Shown: positions 32,116-41,209 of the stretch, piece after piece | How positions within the stretch are numbered: the stretch's first letter is position 1 | How the letters are laid out: the number at the start of each line of letters is the position of its first letter | Assembly: GCF_031180885.1 (NCBI RefSeq) | Contig: NZ_JAPSLK010000053.1 | Location: 1-58,354, forward strand | Direction: 5' to 3' | Source: Saccharothrix sp. | Lineage (GTDB): Bacteria > Actinomycetota > Actinomycetes > Mycobacteriales > Pseudonocardiaceae | DNA: 58,354 nt | The notes under the pieces: model-generated | Told to the model about the DNA's origin: nothing | The model's input: the letters and a program-made list of their open reading frames with translations, nothing else | The model's database searches: none | Made by a program: the position numbers and the translations under genes

Positions 32116-32395
32116 TGCTCCCACTTTCCGGGTGTGTGTGTTCCTCGTTTTTCGCGCAGGCGGATACCGTCAGTGCACTGGCGTGACCAGGGACGACGGT
32201 TCTGCGCACTGGGGAAATCGCGGATCGGTGAGGAATGTTTCGAACTTTTTCGGACAGCACCCGGATGTCGCAGGGCGCAACTCGTAAGGACGAACATCAC
32301 GAATTGCATAAGTAGAAAATTGAATTTTGGCGGCGGATTCTAGCGGGGAAACCGGCGGCCAGGAGGGTGTATTCGCCGACCGGCTCGGGACGGGT
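32116..32395. other. Intergenic region with locally A/T-rich sequence
   Basis: About 280 bp upstream of the protease gene. It contains an unusually A/T-rich patch (about 32290-32335, with GAAAATTGAATTTTGG) that may hold the protease promoter. AAAATTGAATTTT is a short inverted repeat. No gene is supported. Confidence 0.45.
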
Positions 32396-34264
32396 CTAGG
32401 CGGTGATGATCTCGTGCGGGAGGTAGGGCTCTTGGGCGGCGATGCCCAGAGCGGAGATGGCTTGCACGACGGCCACGGCGGCGGTTGCGGTGGGCAGGTC
32501 GTCGAGTGAGAAGGACGTGATGCGGCGCAGGAGAGCGGCGCCGGGTGAAGGACAGGCGGTGATCGCCCGGTCGACCACGTCCGGTTTGTCGCCGAACGCG
32601 CGGACCGCCCGGCCCCACCACACCGCGGCCTCGGCGTGCAAGGCCGGTTCGTCGCGAGGGTCCTTGCTGCGCAGCGCGGGCAGGTCCGCCGCCACCTCGC
32701 CGGCCACCGCCGGGTCCAGGCTCGCCGCCGCCGCCAGCACCCGCAGCCGCAGGGTGTGCTCGGCCTGGCCGCCGTCGGGCAGGTCGGCCACGATGCACGC
32801 CAGTTCCGCCGGGAACGCCAGCAACTCCCGCGCCACCCGGGCCGCGTCGTCACCCGCGCCCGCCGCCGCGGTGACCAGGTCGAGGAACGCGGCGGTGTGC
32901 GCCTGGCGCTCGCGGTCGGCGATGTGGCGGGTCGGGAGGAGGTCCTCGATGGCCGCGTACAGGTCGTCCAGCGCGTCGTCCTCCTCGGCGTCGACGGCGC
33001 GCAGCGCGGTCAGCACGCTGCGGGCGGCGTCGGCGGCGTGCTCCGGCAGGGTGGCGCGCTCCACGGCCGCCGAGCCGAACGACGTCAGGGCGTGGAAACC
33101 CAAGTGCTGCAACGGTTCCGTGGAGATCCGCAGGTCGTTGCGGGCGGCGGTGATGCGGTCGGCGGCCAGCAGGTCCGGGTGCAGCAGCGCCAGGCGCATC
33201 AGCAGGTGGGCCTGGGTCGCCCCGTACAGCAGCGCCTCGGCCTCCTCGGCGGCCTCCGCGGTCTGCTCGGCGTCGCGGTCGGCGAAGTGGTCGACCACGG
33301 CGGCCACGTCGTCGCTGTCGAGGTCGGCCAGCCACACCCACGGCGACTCGGCGGCGGCCAGCCCGTCGCGGCCCATGGTCGCCAGGCACCGCACGCCCGC
33401 CCACAGCAGGGCGCGCAGCCGGGCGCGGCGGCGTTCTTCGGCGAGGTCGGGGTCGGCGTCCGGGTCGACGCGGTTCCACTGGAGGTCGTGCGCGGCGGCG
33501 AACTCCTCCAGCAGCAGGTGGCCGCGCATGCCGTCCTGGTCGACGTCGGTGGCCGGGGCGTCGTGGTCGGCGCGCACCGCGTCCAGCAGCGCCTGCGCCA
33601 GAGCGGGGTCACCGCCGCCGCGCCCGACCAGGGGGTGCCGCACCGCCTCCGCCCGGCACGCCGCCACCAGCAGACCGCCCAGCGCGGCCACGAGTTCCCG
33701 GCCCCAGGGGTGTTCCACCGACCCGGCCACCAGGTCCGCCGCGTCCACCCGCCACGGCCCGCGCCCCGCCGGGTCGTTCACGTCCGCCGCCGCGGCGGCC
33801 AGCAGGTACTGGGCGGCGGGCTCCTGGAGTTCGCGGGGCAGGTGCTCGGCGATCGGGAAGCGGGGGCGGTCGTCCTCCACCGACGGCAGCCACACGCCCG
33901 GCTCCAGCGGTGCGTCGAGCTTCGCGCCGCTGATCGACTCCAGCCGCCACCCGAACAACGCGGGCGTGCCGGACAGGTACCGGGCCAGGCCCAGGCCCAC
34001 GGCCAGCGCCGCCGGCAGGTCCATCGCGTCCACGGCCAACCCCACCCGCGCGCCTTCCGGGTAGGTCAGCACCCGCACGTCCAGCAGTGCGACCGGTTCT
34101 TCCGCCACGGCGTCGGTGTCGTCCTCGTCGTCAAGGACGGGACCGTCCACCGCTCCGCCGGCCTCGATCAGCTCCAGGACGAGTTCGGGCCGCCGGGCGT
34201 GGGCGACGTCGTCGGACCCCGGTGGATCGGGGTCGGACAGCTCGATCCACACTGCGTACGGCAC
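32396..34264 (-). CDS. Conserved-looking cytoplasmic protein of unknown function
   Basis: A 622-aa protein I do not recognise. The GTG at 34264 follows GAGGAG. It has no signal peptide and no membrane segment. An acidic N-terminus (VLDDEDDTDAVAEEPVALLD) and a mixed domain (to about residue 130) lead into a long Ala/Leu/Asp-rich helical region resembling helical repeats, with many Trp/His-containing turns (AVWWGRAVRAFGDKPDVVDR near the end). It is divergent from the first ROK repressor gene with 211 bp between, so it may share its regulation. Codon bias is normal for the genome, so it is a real gene rather than a shadow. Confidence 0.75.
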   Translation of the reverse strand: MPYAVWIELSDPDPPGSDDVAHARRPELVLELIEAGGAVDGPVLDDEDDTDAVAEEPVALLDVRVLTYPEGARVGLAVDAMDLPAALAVGLGLARYLSGTPALFGWRLESISGAKLDAPLEPGVWLPSVEDDRPRFPIAEHLPRELQEPAAQYLLAAAAADVNDPAGRGPWRVDAADLVAGSVEHPWGRELVAALGGLLVAACRAEAVRHPLVGRGGGDPALAQALLDAVRADHDAPATDVDQDGMRGHLLLEEFAAAHDLQWNRVDPDADPDLAEERRRARLRALLWAGVRCLATMGRDGLAAAESPWVWLADLDSDDVAAVVDHFADRDAEQTAEAAEEAEALLYGATQAHLLMRLALLHPDLLAADRITAARNDLRISTEPLQHLGFHALTSFGSAAVERATLPEHAADAARSVLTALRAVDAEEDDALDDLYAAIEDLLPTRHIADRERQAHTAAFLDLVTAAAGAGDDAARVARELLAFPAELACIVADLPDGGQAEHTLRLRVLAAAASLDPAVAGEVAADLPALRSKDPRDEPALHAEAAVWWGRAVRAFGDKPDVVDRAITACPSPGAALLRRITSFSLDDLPTATAAVAVVQAISALGIAAQEPYLPHEIITA

Positions 34265-34475
34265 CTCGGCTCCTCGCGTCCCGTGCTCTTGCGGCGGTTG
34301 GAGGTTATCGGCGCGCCGCCCCGCCGGCCGGGACGGACGGGCCGTCAACAGTCCACACACTTCCCACGCGCGTATTGCCCGCCGATGGGCCGAAGTCGCC
34401 GGTGATCGTCCGGCAACCCGCCGGACTAATGACGTGCTGCCGCCGCAAAGGGCAGTGGTCTGGAACAATGGAGCG

Positions 34476-35645
34476 ATGGAGAGTGCCCCGACCGTCGACG
34501 CCGCCTCGCCCGCAGCTCTGCTGCGCCTGCTGATGGACGGCCGGCCGCGCACGCGGGCGGACATCGTGGCCGAGACCGGCCTGGCCCGCTCGACCGTCCG
34601 CGCCCGGCTGGACCTGCTGATGGCGGCCGGGCTGGTCAGCGACATCGGCGACGACGTGTCCACCGGCGGCAGGCCGGCGAGCCGGTTCGCCTTCCACGCG
34701 GGCGCGCGCCTCGTGCTGGCCGCCGACGTCGGCGCCACCCACGCCACGGTCGCCGTCGCCGACCTGGGGTGCCGCCTGCTGGCCGTCGAGCAGATCGAGC
34801 TGGACATCGCCGACGGCCCGACGGTCATCCTGCCGCTGCTGGTGAAGGCCTGGCGGGAGCTGCTGCCGGCGGACGGCGCACCGGTCGCGGGCGTGGGCAT
34901 CGGCCTCCCCGGCCCGGTCGAGCACTCCACCGGCCGGCCCAACAACCCGCCGATAATGCCCGGCTGGGACGGCTTCGACGTGCCGGGCCTGGTCACCGCC
35001 GAACTCGGCGTGCCGGTGCTGGTCGACAACGAGGTCAACCTGATGGCCCTGGGCGAGCACACCACGGCGTTCCCCGAGGCCGAGCACATCATCGTGGTCA
35101 AGGTCGCCACCGGCATCGGGTCGGGCCTGATCAGCAACGGCGTGCTGCACCGGGGCGCGGTCGGCGCGGCCGGCGACCTCGGGCACATCCAGGCGCCGCA
35201 CGGCGGGGACGTGCTGTGCCGGTGCGGCAACACCGGCTGCCTGGAGGCCGTGGCCAGCGGCCCGGCGATGGCGGCGCGGCTGCGCGAGCAGGGCGTGGAC
35301 GCGGCGACCACGGCGGACGTGGTGCGGCTGGTGCGCGCGGGCAGCCTGGAGGCCGGGCAGGTGGTGCGGCAGGCGGGCCGGGACATCGGCGAGGTGCTCG
35401 CGGCGTGCGTGAGCATGTTCAACCCGTCGCTGGTCGTGGTGGGCGGGCTGGTCGCCCAGGCGGGGGAGATGCTGCTGGCCGGCGTGCGCGAGTCGGTCTA
35501 CCGTCGTTCCCTCCCGCTCGCCACGGAGAACCTGCGGATCGTGGCCTCGAAGGCCGGTCCGGAGGCCGGTGTCCTCGGCGCGGCGGCCATGGTGGCCAAG
35601 CACGCGCTGTCGCCTGAAGTGCTCGACGTGCAGCTGGCAAGCTGA
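34476..35645 (+). CDS. ROK-family transcriptional repressor (first paralog)
   Basis: A 389-aa regulator with an N-terminal winged helix (TRADIVAETGLARSTVRARL) and a sugar-kinase-like ROK domain. Diagnostic pieces are GVGIGLPGPVEHSTGRPNNP, VDNEVNLMALGEH (sugar-contacting Asp-Asn), ATGIGSGLISNGVLHRGAVG and the zinc motif LCRCGNTGCLEAV. The N-terminal DNA-binding domain marks it as an NagC/XylR-type repressor rather than a kinase. It is very similar along its whole length to the second ROK protein (41210-42379). A perfect 18-bp palindrome just downstream (35711-35728) is its likely operator for the isomerase gene. Confidence 0.92.
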   Translation: MESAPTVDAASPAALLRLLMDGRPRTRADIVAETGLARSTVRARLDLLMAAGLVSDIGDDVSTGGRPASRFAFHAGARLVLAADVGATHATVAVADLGCRLLAVEQIELDIADGPTVILPLLVKAWRELLPADGAPVAGVGIGLPGPVEHSTGRPNNPPIMPGWDGFDVPGLVTAELGVPVLVDNEVNLMALGEHTTAFPEAEHIIVVKVATGIGSGLISNGVLHRGAVGAAGDLGHIQAPHGGDVLCRCGNTGCLEAVASGPAMAARLREQGVDAATTADVVRLVRAGSLEAGQVVRQAGRDIGEVLAACVSMFNPSLVVVGGLVAQAGEMLLAGVRESVYRRSLPLATENLRIVASKAGPEAGVLGAAAMVAKHALSPEVLDVQLAS

Positions 35646-35706
35646 GGTCGACCTGGCTTTTGGCGAGAAGTAGACATAAGTAGGTATTGGGAGCACTCCT
35701 TTTGTA

Positions 35707-35736
35707 TTGACCAGGTCATATGACCTGGCTTACGTT
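35707..35736 (+). promoter_or_regulatory. Predicted promoter giving a leaderless isomerase mRNA
   Basis: TTGACC (35707-35712), 18-nt spacer, TACGTT (35731-35736). Transcription would begin about 7 nt downstream, at or next to the ATG at 35744. No Shine-Dalgarno sequence precedes that ATG, which supports a leaderless message. Confidence 0.55.
35711..35728. promoter_or_regulatory. Perfect 18-bp palindromic operator between -35 and -10
   Basis: CCAGGTCATATGACCTGG is self-complementary. It lies within the spacer of the promoter 35707-35736. The related AGGTCGACCT (35645-35654) overlaps the upstream ROK stop and may be a second, tighter-spaced half-site pair. Binding by the adjacent ROK repressor is inferred. 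Confidence 0.75.
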
Positions 35737-35743
35737 CACCCAC

Positions 35744-36595
35744 ATGTGGGACATCGGCGTCAACACGTGGGTATGGACCTCCCCGCTGACCGACGAGGGC
35801 CTGGCGACGCTCGCCCCGAGAGTCCGGGAGCAGGGCTTCGACGTCATCGAGCTGCCCGTGGAGCAGCCGGGTGACTGGGATCCGCACCGCGCGGCCGACC
35901 TGCTCGCGGAGCTGGGTCTCAAAGCGTCCGTCTGCCTGGTGATGCCGCCCGGCCGCGAACTGGTCGACGCCGACACCGTCCCGGAGACCCAGGACTACCT
36001 GCGGCGCGTCGTGGACGTGGCCGCGATCGTCGGCAGTCCGGTCGCCGCGGGTCCCGCGTACAGCTCGGTCGGCCGGACCTGGCGCATCGACGACCGCGCC
36101 AAGCTCTACGCCCAGCTCCGCGAGAACCTCGCCCCGGTGGTCGAGTACGCCGCCGGCAAGGACGTGAAGATCGCCGTCGAGCCGCTGAACCGCTACGAGA
36201 CCAGCCTGCTCAACACCGTCGACCAGGCCCTCGAAGCGCTGACCGGCCTGCCGGACGAGGGTTGCGGCCTGGCGCTGGACGTCTACCACCTCAACATCGA
36301 GGAGACCTCGCCGGTCACCGCGATCCTCGCCGCCGGCGCGCGCACCGCGCACGTCCAGGTGTGCGCCAACGACCGCGGCACGCCGGGCCGCGACCACCTC
36401 GACTGGCCCGGCATCCTCCAAGCCCTGGCCGAGACCGGCTACCGCGGTCCGCTGTGCATCGAGTCGTTCACGCCGGACAACGCCTCCATCGCCACCGCGG
36501 CCTCCATCTGGCGGCCGCTGGCCTCGTCGCCGGACGCCCTCGCCGCCGACGGTCTGGCCTTCCTGCGCGGCGCCACCGCCGCCTTCGCCCGATAA
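35744..36595 (+). CDS. TIM-barrel sugar epimerase/isomerase (tagatose/allulose 3-epimerase-like)
   Basis: A 283-aa AP endonuclease 2-fold enzyme. Metal and catalytic residues fit ketose 3-epimerases: Glu in KIAVEPLNRYET, Asp and His in ALDVYHLNIEE, His/Arg in AHVQVCANDRGTPGRDHLDW and Glu in LCIESFTP. The ATG at 35744 (MWDIGVNTWVWTSPLTDEGL) is chosen. The in-frame ATG at 35720 lies inside the perfect palindrome and upstream of the inferred transcription start, so it is unlikely. Known relatives interconvert D-tagatose/D-sorbose, allulose/fructose or act on other ketoses. It is read downstream of a ROK repressor. Confidence 0.85.
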   Translation: MWDIGVNTWVWTSPLTDEGLATLAPRVREQGFDVIELPVEQPGDWDPHRAADLLAELGLKASVCLVMPPGRELVDADTVPETQDYLRRVVDVAAIVGSPVAAGPAYSSVGRTWRIDDRAKLYAQLRENLAPVVEYAAGKDVKIAVEPLNRYETSLLNTVDQALEALTGLPDEGCGLALDVYHLNIEETSPVTAILAAGARTAHVQVCANDRGTPGRDHLDWPGILQALAETGYRGPLCIESFTPDNASIATAASIWRPLASSPDALAADGLAFLRGATAAFAR

Positions 36596-36642
36596 CCCGC
36601 AACCGCAACCGCCGGCACGACCACCGCCCCGAAGGAGTGGCA

Positions 36643-39600
36643 ATGCACCACACCCTCAGGCGACTACTAATAGTAGTTGCGTCTCTGCTCATAGTAACCG
36701 GAGTGACATCCGCGCCGGCCGCGTCCGCGCACTCGGAGGGCCTGCACGTCCTGCTGTTCAGCAAGACCGCCGCCGGGGCGTACCGCCACGACTCGATCCC
36801 GGCCGGCATCGCGATGTTCGAGCAGCTCGCGGCCGAACGGCAGTGGGAGATGACCAAGAGCGAGGACTCGACGGTCTTCAACGACGCCACGCTCGCCACG
36901 TACGACGTGATCGTGATGCTCCAGACCTCCGGCATGGTCTGGGATACCGACGCTCAGCGCGCCGCGATGCAGACGTACGTGCGCAACGGCGGTGGCGTGG
37001 TCGCGATCCACAATGCCACGGACATGAACATCGAGGCGCAGTTCCCGTGGTGGGACCAGTTCCTGGGCATGACCATGACCGCGCACTCGGCGATCGTGCA
37101 GGGCACGGCCAAGGTCGCGGACAAGAAGCACCCCTCCGGCGCGGGTCTGCCGGACCGCTGGGTGCGCACCGAGGAGTGGTACAACTTCAACCGCTCAGCG
37201 CGCGGTGACGTGCACGTGCTGGTGACCGCGGACGAGACCACCTACAACCCGGGCGGCTCGGCGATGGGCTTCGACCACCCGATCTCGTGGTGCCGCAACT
37301 ACGAGGGCGGCCGGCTGTGGGCCACCGCCATGGGCCACCAGGCCGGCGCGTACTCCGAGCCGCTGTTCAAGTCGCACATCGCGGGCGGTGTCGAGACCGC
37401 CGGCGGCAAGGTCGCGGCGGACTGCGGCCCGACCGTGTGGAACAGCTTCGAGAAGGTCGCCCTCGACGAGACCACGATCGCGCCCGGCGCGGTGGACGTG
37501 GCCCCGGACGGTCGCGCGTTCTTCACCGAGTACGGCGGCAAGCTGAAGATCTACAAGCCGGACACCCGGACGACGGTCACCGCCGCCAGCCTGAACGTCT
37601 ACGGCAGCGGCCAGAACTCCGAGGACGGACTGACCGGCATCGCCCTGGACCCCAACTTCGCCACCAACAAGTGGGTCTACCTGGCGTACTCGCCCGGCAA
37701 CACCACCGAGCAGATCGGCCGGGTCTCGCGGTTCACCATGAACGGCGACACCCTGGACACCGCCAGTGAGAAGGTCCTGTTGACCTACCCGATGTGGCGG
37801 GAGAACGAGCCCGGCCACACCGGCGGCTACCTGGCGTTCGGTCCGGGCGGCAACCTCTACATCGGTGTCGGCGACGACACCAACCCGTTCGCCTCCGACG
37901 GCTACTCGCCGATCGACGAGCGTTCCGGTCGCAAGTGGTGGGACGCGCAGGGCACCGCCGCCAACACCAACGACCTGCGCGGCAAGATCCTGCGCATCCA
38001 CCCCGAGGCGGACGGCACCTACACCATCCCCTCGGGCAACCTGTTCACGCCGGGCACGGCCAAGACCCGGCCCGAGATCTACGCCATGGGCTTCCGCAAC
38101 CCGTTCCGCTTCAGCGTGCACCCGACCACGGGCGCGATCTACGTCGCCGACTACGGTCCCGACGCGGGCGCGGACAACGCCAACCGCGGACCGGGTGGCC
38201 TGGTGGAGTGGAACATCGTGAAGTCGCCGGGCAACTACGGCTGGCCCTACTGCATCGGCAACAACACCCCGTTCAACGACTACGACTTCGCCACCGGCAC
38301 GTCGGGCGCGAAGTTCAACTGCGCCGCTCCCACCAACAACTCGCCCAACAACACCGGCCTCACCACGCTCCCGGCCGCACGCGCCGCGGACGTCTGGTAC
38401 GGCAACAGCGCCACCGAGGGCAACAAGTTCCCGGAGTTGGGCACCGGCGGCGAGGCGCCGATGGCGTTCCCGATCTACCAGTACAACGCCAACAACCCGT
38501 CGCAGACCAAGTTCCCGGCCTACTACGACCAGGTCCCGTTCATGGGCGAGTGGGCCCGCAACCGGATGTGGGAGTTCCGCCCGGACGCCAACGGGAACCT
38601 GCTGAAGATCAACAACTTCCTGAACAACATGTCCTTCAGCTCGCCCATGGACATGAAGTTCGGCCCGGACGGCTCGATGTACCTGCTGACGTGGGGCACG
38701 GGCTGGGACGACAACGTCCACCTGCCCGGCGCGGGCCTGTGGCGCATCGACTACAACGCCGGTGAGCGCAGCCCGATCGCGCAGGCCTCGGCCACCCCGT
38801 CCTCGGGCGCGACCCCGTTGACGGTGGCGTTCTCCAGTGCGGGTTCCCGCGACCCGGAGGGCGGCGCGCTGACCTACCGCTGGACCTTCGGCGACGGCGG
38901 CACGTCCACCGCGGCCAACCCCTCGCACACCTACAGCACGCGCGGCACGTTCAACGTTCAGCTCACCGTGACCGACCCGACCGGCAAGACCGGCACGGCC
39001 AACCTCACGGTGACGTCGGGCAACACCGCGCCGACGGTGCGGTTCAACGGCCCGGCCGACGGCGGCATGTTCGACTGGGGACAGAACATCCCCTACTCGC
39101 TGACCGTCACCGACCCCGAGGACGGCACGATCGACTGCAACCGCGTGGTCACGCAAGGGAACATCGGCCACGACTCGCACAAGCACCCGTTGGGCAGCCC
39201 GATCAACGGCTGTTCGGGCAGCGTGGCCGCGGTGGCGGACACCGAGCACCAGAACGGCAACGCGCACATCATCATCTCCTCGGAGTACGCCGACAACGGG
39301 GCGACCGGGCTGCCGTCGCTCAAGGGCGGCGCGAACGTCGTGCTCCAGCCCAAGAAGAAGCAAGCGGAGTTCTTCAACGGCTCGTCCGGTGTGCGGGTGG
39401 TGTCGCAGTCCGGCGCCGAGTCGGGCGCGCGGATCGGCGACATCAGCAACAACGACTGGATCTCGTTCAAGCCGGTGAACTTCACCGGGATCGACCAGGT
39501 GTCGTTCAAGGTCTCGTCGCCCTCGGGCGGTGGCTCGATCGAGCTGCGGGCGGGTTCGCCCACCGGCACGCTGATCGCGTCGGCGCCGGTGACCTCCACG

Positions 39601-40131
39601 GGTGGCTGGGACAACTACGTCAGCCTGCCCGCGGTGAACGTGACCCGGCCGTCCGGGACGGTCGAGCTGTTCGTGGTGTTCAAGACGTCGTCGAACAACA
39701 ACTTCGACCTCGACTCGATCAGCTACATCGGTGCGGGGATCGGCGGCGGCGGTTCGACGGCGAAGCAGATCGTCGGCGCGCAGAGCAACAAGTGCGTGGA
39801 CGTGAACAACGCCGCCACCACGGACGGCACGAAGGTCCAGCTCTGGACGTGCAACGGCACCGCGGCCCAGCAGTGGACGCAGGTCGGGTCGACGTTCCAG
39901 TCGCTGGGCAAGTGCCTGGACGTGAACAACGCGAGCCAGACCGACGGCGCGTTGGTGCAGCTGTGGACGTGCAACGGGACGTCGGCGCAGAACTGGTCCG
40001 TCCAGTCCGACGGCACCATCCGCAACGGCACCAAGTGCCTGGACGCCTCCAGTGGCGGCACGGCCGACGGGACGCAGTTGATCATCTGGACGTGCCACGG
40101 CGGCACGAACCAGAGGTGGTCGCTGACGTAG
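36643..40131 (+). CDS. Secreted multidomain ThuA / sugar dehydrogenase-like / PKD / CBM6 / ricin-lectin protein
   Basis: A 1162-aa exported protein. GAAGGAG precedes the ATG at 36643; a signal peptide covers about residues 1-32. Domains in order: ThuA-like (about 34-230, LHVLLFSKTAAGAYRHDSIP), a GSDH/PQQ-sugar-dehydrogenase-like propeller (about 273-705, GLTGIALDPNFATNKWVYLA, GGYLAFGPGGNLYIGVGDDT), PKD (about 710-795, YRWTFGDGGTSTAANPSHTY), a CBM6-like sandwich (about 905-1025) and a ricin-type beta-trefoil with QxW repeats (about 1039-1161). Such proteins are proposed to oxidise or bind extracellular glycans; activity here is unproven. The signal peptide is encoded by rare A/T-rich codons forming a palindrome. 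Confidence 0.88.
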   Translation: MHHTLRRLLIVVASLLIVTGVTSAPAASAHSEGLHVLLFSKTAAGAYRHDSIPAGIAMFEQLAAERQWEMTKSEDSTVFNDATLATYDVIVMLQTSGMVWDTDAQRAAMQTYVRNGGGVVAIHNATDMNIEAQFPWWDQFLGMTMTAHSAIVQGTAKVADKKHPSGAGLPDRWVRTEEWYNFNRSARGDVHVLVTADETTYNPGGSAMGFDHPISWCRNYEGGRLWATAMGHQAGAYSEPLFKSHIAGGVETAGGKVAADCGPTVWNSFEKVALDETTIAPGAVDVAPDGRAFFTEYGGKLKIYKPDTRTTVTAASLNVYGSGQNSEDGLTGIALDPNFATNKWVYLAYSPGNTTEQIGRVSRFTMNGDTLDTASEKVLLTYPMWRENEPGHTGGYLAFGPGGNLYIGVGDDTNPFASDGYSPIDERSGRKWWDAQGTAANTNDLRGKILRIHPEADGTYTIPSGNLFTPGTAKTRPEIYAMGFRNPFRFSVHPTTGAIYVADYGPDAGADNANRGPGGLVEWNIVKSPGNYGWPYCIGNNTPFNDYDFATGTSGAKFNCAAPTNNSPNNTGLTTLPAARAADVWYGNSATEGNKFPELGTGGEAPMAFPIYQYNANNPSQTKFPAYYDQVPFMGEWARNRMWEFRPDANGNLLKINNFLNNMSFSSPMDMKFGPDGSMYLLTWGTGWDDNVHLPGAGLWRIDYNAGERSPIAQASATPSSGATPLTVAFSSAGSRDPEGGALTYRWTFGDGGTSTAANPSHTYSTRGTFNVQLTVTDPTGKTGTANLTVTSGNTAPTVRFNGPADGGMFDWGQNIPYSLTVTDPEDGTIDCNRVVTQGNIGHDSHKHPLGSPINGCSGSVAAVADTEHQNGNAHIIISSEYADNGATGLPSLKGGANVVLQPKKKQAEFFNGSSGVRVVSQSGAESGARIGDISNNDWISFKPVNFTGIDQVSFKVSSPSGGGSIELRAGSPTGTLIASAPVTSTGGWDNYVSLPAVNVTRPSGTVELFVVFKTSSNNNFDLDSISYIGAGIGGGGSTAKQIVGAQSNKCVDVNNAATTDGTKVQLWTCNGTAAQQWTQVGSTFQSLGKCLDVNNASQTDGALVQLWTCNGTSAQNWSVQSDGTIRNGTKCLDASSGGTADGTQLIIWTCHGGTNQRWSLT
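36663..36677. repeat. A/T-rich palindrome inside the signal-peptide codons
   Basis: ACTACTA (36663-36669), A, TAGTAGT (36671-36677). It is made of rare codons (CGA CTA CTA ATA GTA GTT) in a gene otherwise using G/C-ending codons. It lies about 20 nt after the start codon. Confidence 0.7.
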
Positions 40132-40134
40132 CGG

Positions 40135-40182
40135 CCTGAAAACGGCCCCGGTGCCCAACGTCGAGCACCGGGGCCTTTCAGG
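40135..40182. terminator. Long bidirectional hairpin terminator
   Basis: CCTGAAA (40135-40141) + GGCCCCGGTGC (40144-40154), 10-nt loop, GCACCGGGGCC (40165-40175) + TTTCAGG (40176-40182). Outer and inner stems are perfect. It separates the convergent multidomain-protein gene and polyprenyl synthase gene and includes the latter's stop codon (40178-40180). A/T bases flank the GC stem on both sides, as expected for two-way termination. Confidence 0.88.
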
Positions 40183-41191
40183 CGTTCCGGCGGACGACCA
40201 GGTGGGCCAGCGCGGTCAGTTCGGCGGCGGCCCGGGGTGCGGGGTCGGTGGCGGCGAGGTGGTCCAGCGCTTCGGCCAGCAGGCGGTCCGCTTCCGACTC
40301 GCTCCAGTCCCGCCCGCCGGCGCGCTCCACGAGAGCCGCCAGGGTTGCGGGATCGGCATCGCCACTCCGGTACACGGCCGCCAGCTCGTCTCCCGCGGCC
40401 GTGTTGGAGTTCAGCGCGGCGACCACGGGGAGGGATTTCTTGCGGCGCACCAGATCCGCGTGAGCGGGCTTGCCGGTGGTCTTCGGGTCGCCCCAGATGC
40501 CCAGGAGGTCGTCGACGTGTTGGTAGGCCACGCCGAGGGCGTGGCCGTAGGCGTGGAGGTGGGCGATCGTGTCCGGTGTCGCGCCGGCGAAGGTCGCGCC
40601 CAGCGCGCAGGCGGCGGCCAGCAGGGGAGCGGTCTTGTGCTCGACCATGGCCACGCACTCGGCCAGGGTCACGTCGTCGCGGGTCTCGAAGGACAGGTCC
40701 GCCTGTTCGCCTTCCACCAACGACAGCACGGCCGCCGACAGGTCGTGCGCGGTGGCCGGGGACGCCGACGTCGCCAGGACGTCGGTGGCCAGGGCCAGCA
40801 GGGCGTCGCCGGTCAGGATGGCCGCCGCCGTGCCGAAGACCGCCCACGCCGTGGGGCGGTGCCGGCGGGTGGTGTCCTGGTCCAGGACGTCGTCGTGCAG
40901 CAACGAGAAGTTGTGCGCCAACTCCACCGCCACGGCGGCCGGGAGGGCGGATTCGGCTGGAGCGCCACAGGATTCGGCCGCCAACAAGGCCAGGGCCGGC
41001 CGGACGGACTTGCCCGAGGAGGCGCGGCAGGGGCGGCCGTTGTGGTCCCACCAACCCAGGTGGTAGCCGGCGATGTGCCGGACGGCCGCCGGAAGTCCTT
41101 GCACGGCCAGCAGGAGCGGAGGGCGGACCAGGTCGCGGCTCCACGCGAGCACGGCGGGCGCGGTGCGCGACCCGGTGACGGGTGTGGCCAA
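40178..41191 (-). CDS. Polyprenyl diphosphate synthase
   Basis: A 337-aa trans-isoprenyl diphosphate synthase. The start is an unusual TTG (41191) with GGGAGG upstream. The first Asp-rich motif is NFSLLHDDVLDQDTTRRHRP (DDxxD near residue 100); the second is YQHVDDLLGIWGDPKTTGKP (near 225). KSVRPALALLAAE and EGEQADLSFE are also conserved. It condenses isopentenyl diphosphate onto an allylic diphosphate; chain length cannot be fixed by eye. It follows the second ROK gene by 18 bp, so the two are probably co-transcribed. It may feed the UbiA-type prenyltransferase of the divergent operon (inference). Confidence 0.9.
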   Translation of the reverse strand: MATPVTGSRTAPAVLAWSRDLVRPPLLLAVQGLPAAVRHIAGYHLGWWDHNGRPCRASSGKSVRPALALLAAESCGAPAESALPAAVAVELAHNFSLLHDDVLDQDTTRRHRPTAWAVFGTAAAILTGDALLALATDVLATSASPATAHDLSAAVLSLVEGEQADLSFETRDDVTLAECVAMVEHKTAPLLAAACALGATFAGATPDTIAHLHAYGHALGVAYQHVDDLLGIWGDPKTTGKPAHADLVRRKKSLPVVAALNSNTAAGDELAAVYRSGDADPATLAALVERAGGRDWSESEADRLLAEALDHLAATDPAPRAAAELTALAHLVVRRNA

Positions 41192-41209
41192 CGTGACCTC
41201 CCGGAGCGT

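Noticed and set aside
32134..32343. Small plus-strand frame upstream of the protease gene
   Set aside because: No ribosome-binding site and composition typical of non-coding sequence; it runs through the protease promoter region.
35720..35722. ATG at 35720 as the isomerase start
   Set aside because: It lies in the middle of the perfect 18-bp operator and upstream of the predicted transcription start; the ATG at 35744 begins the conserved barrel strand.
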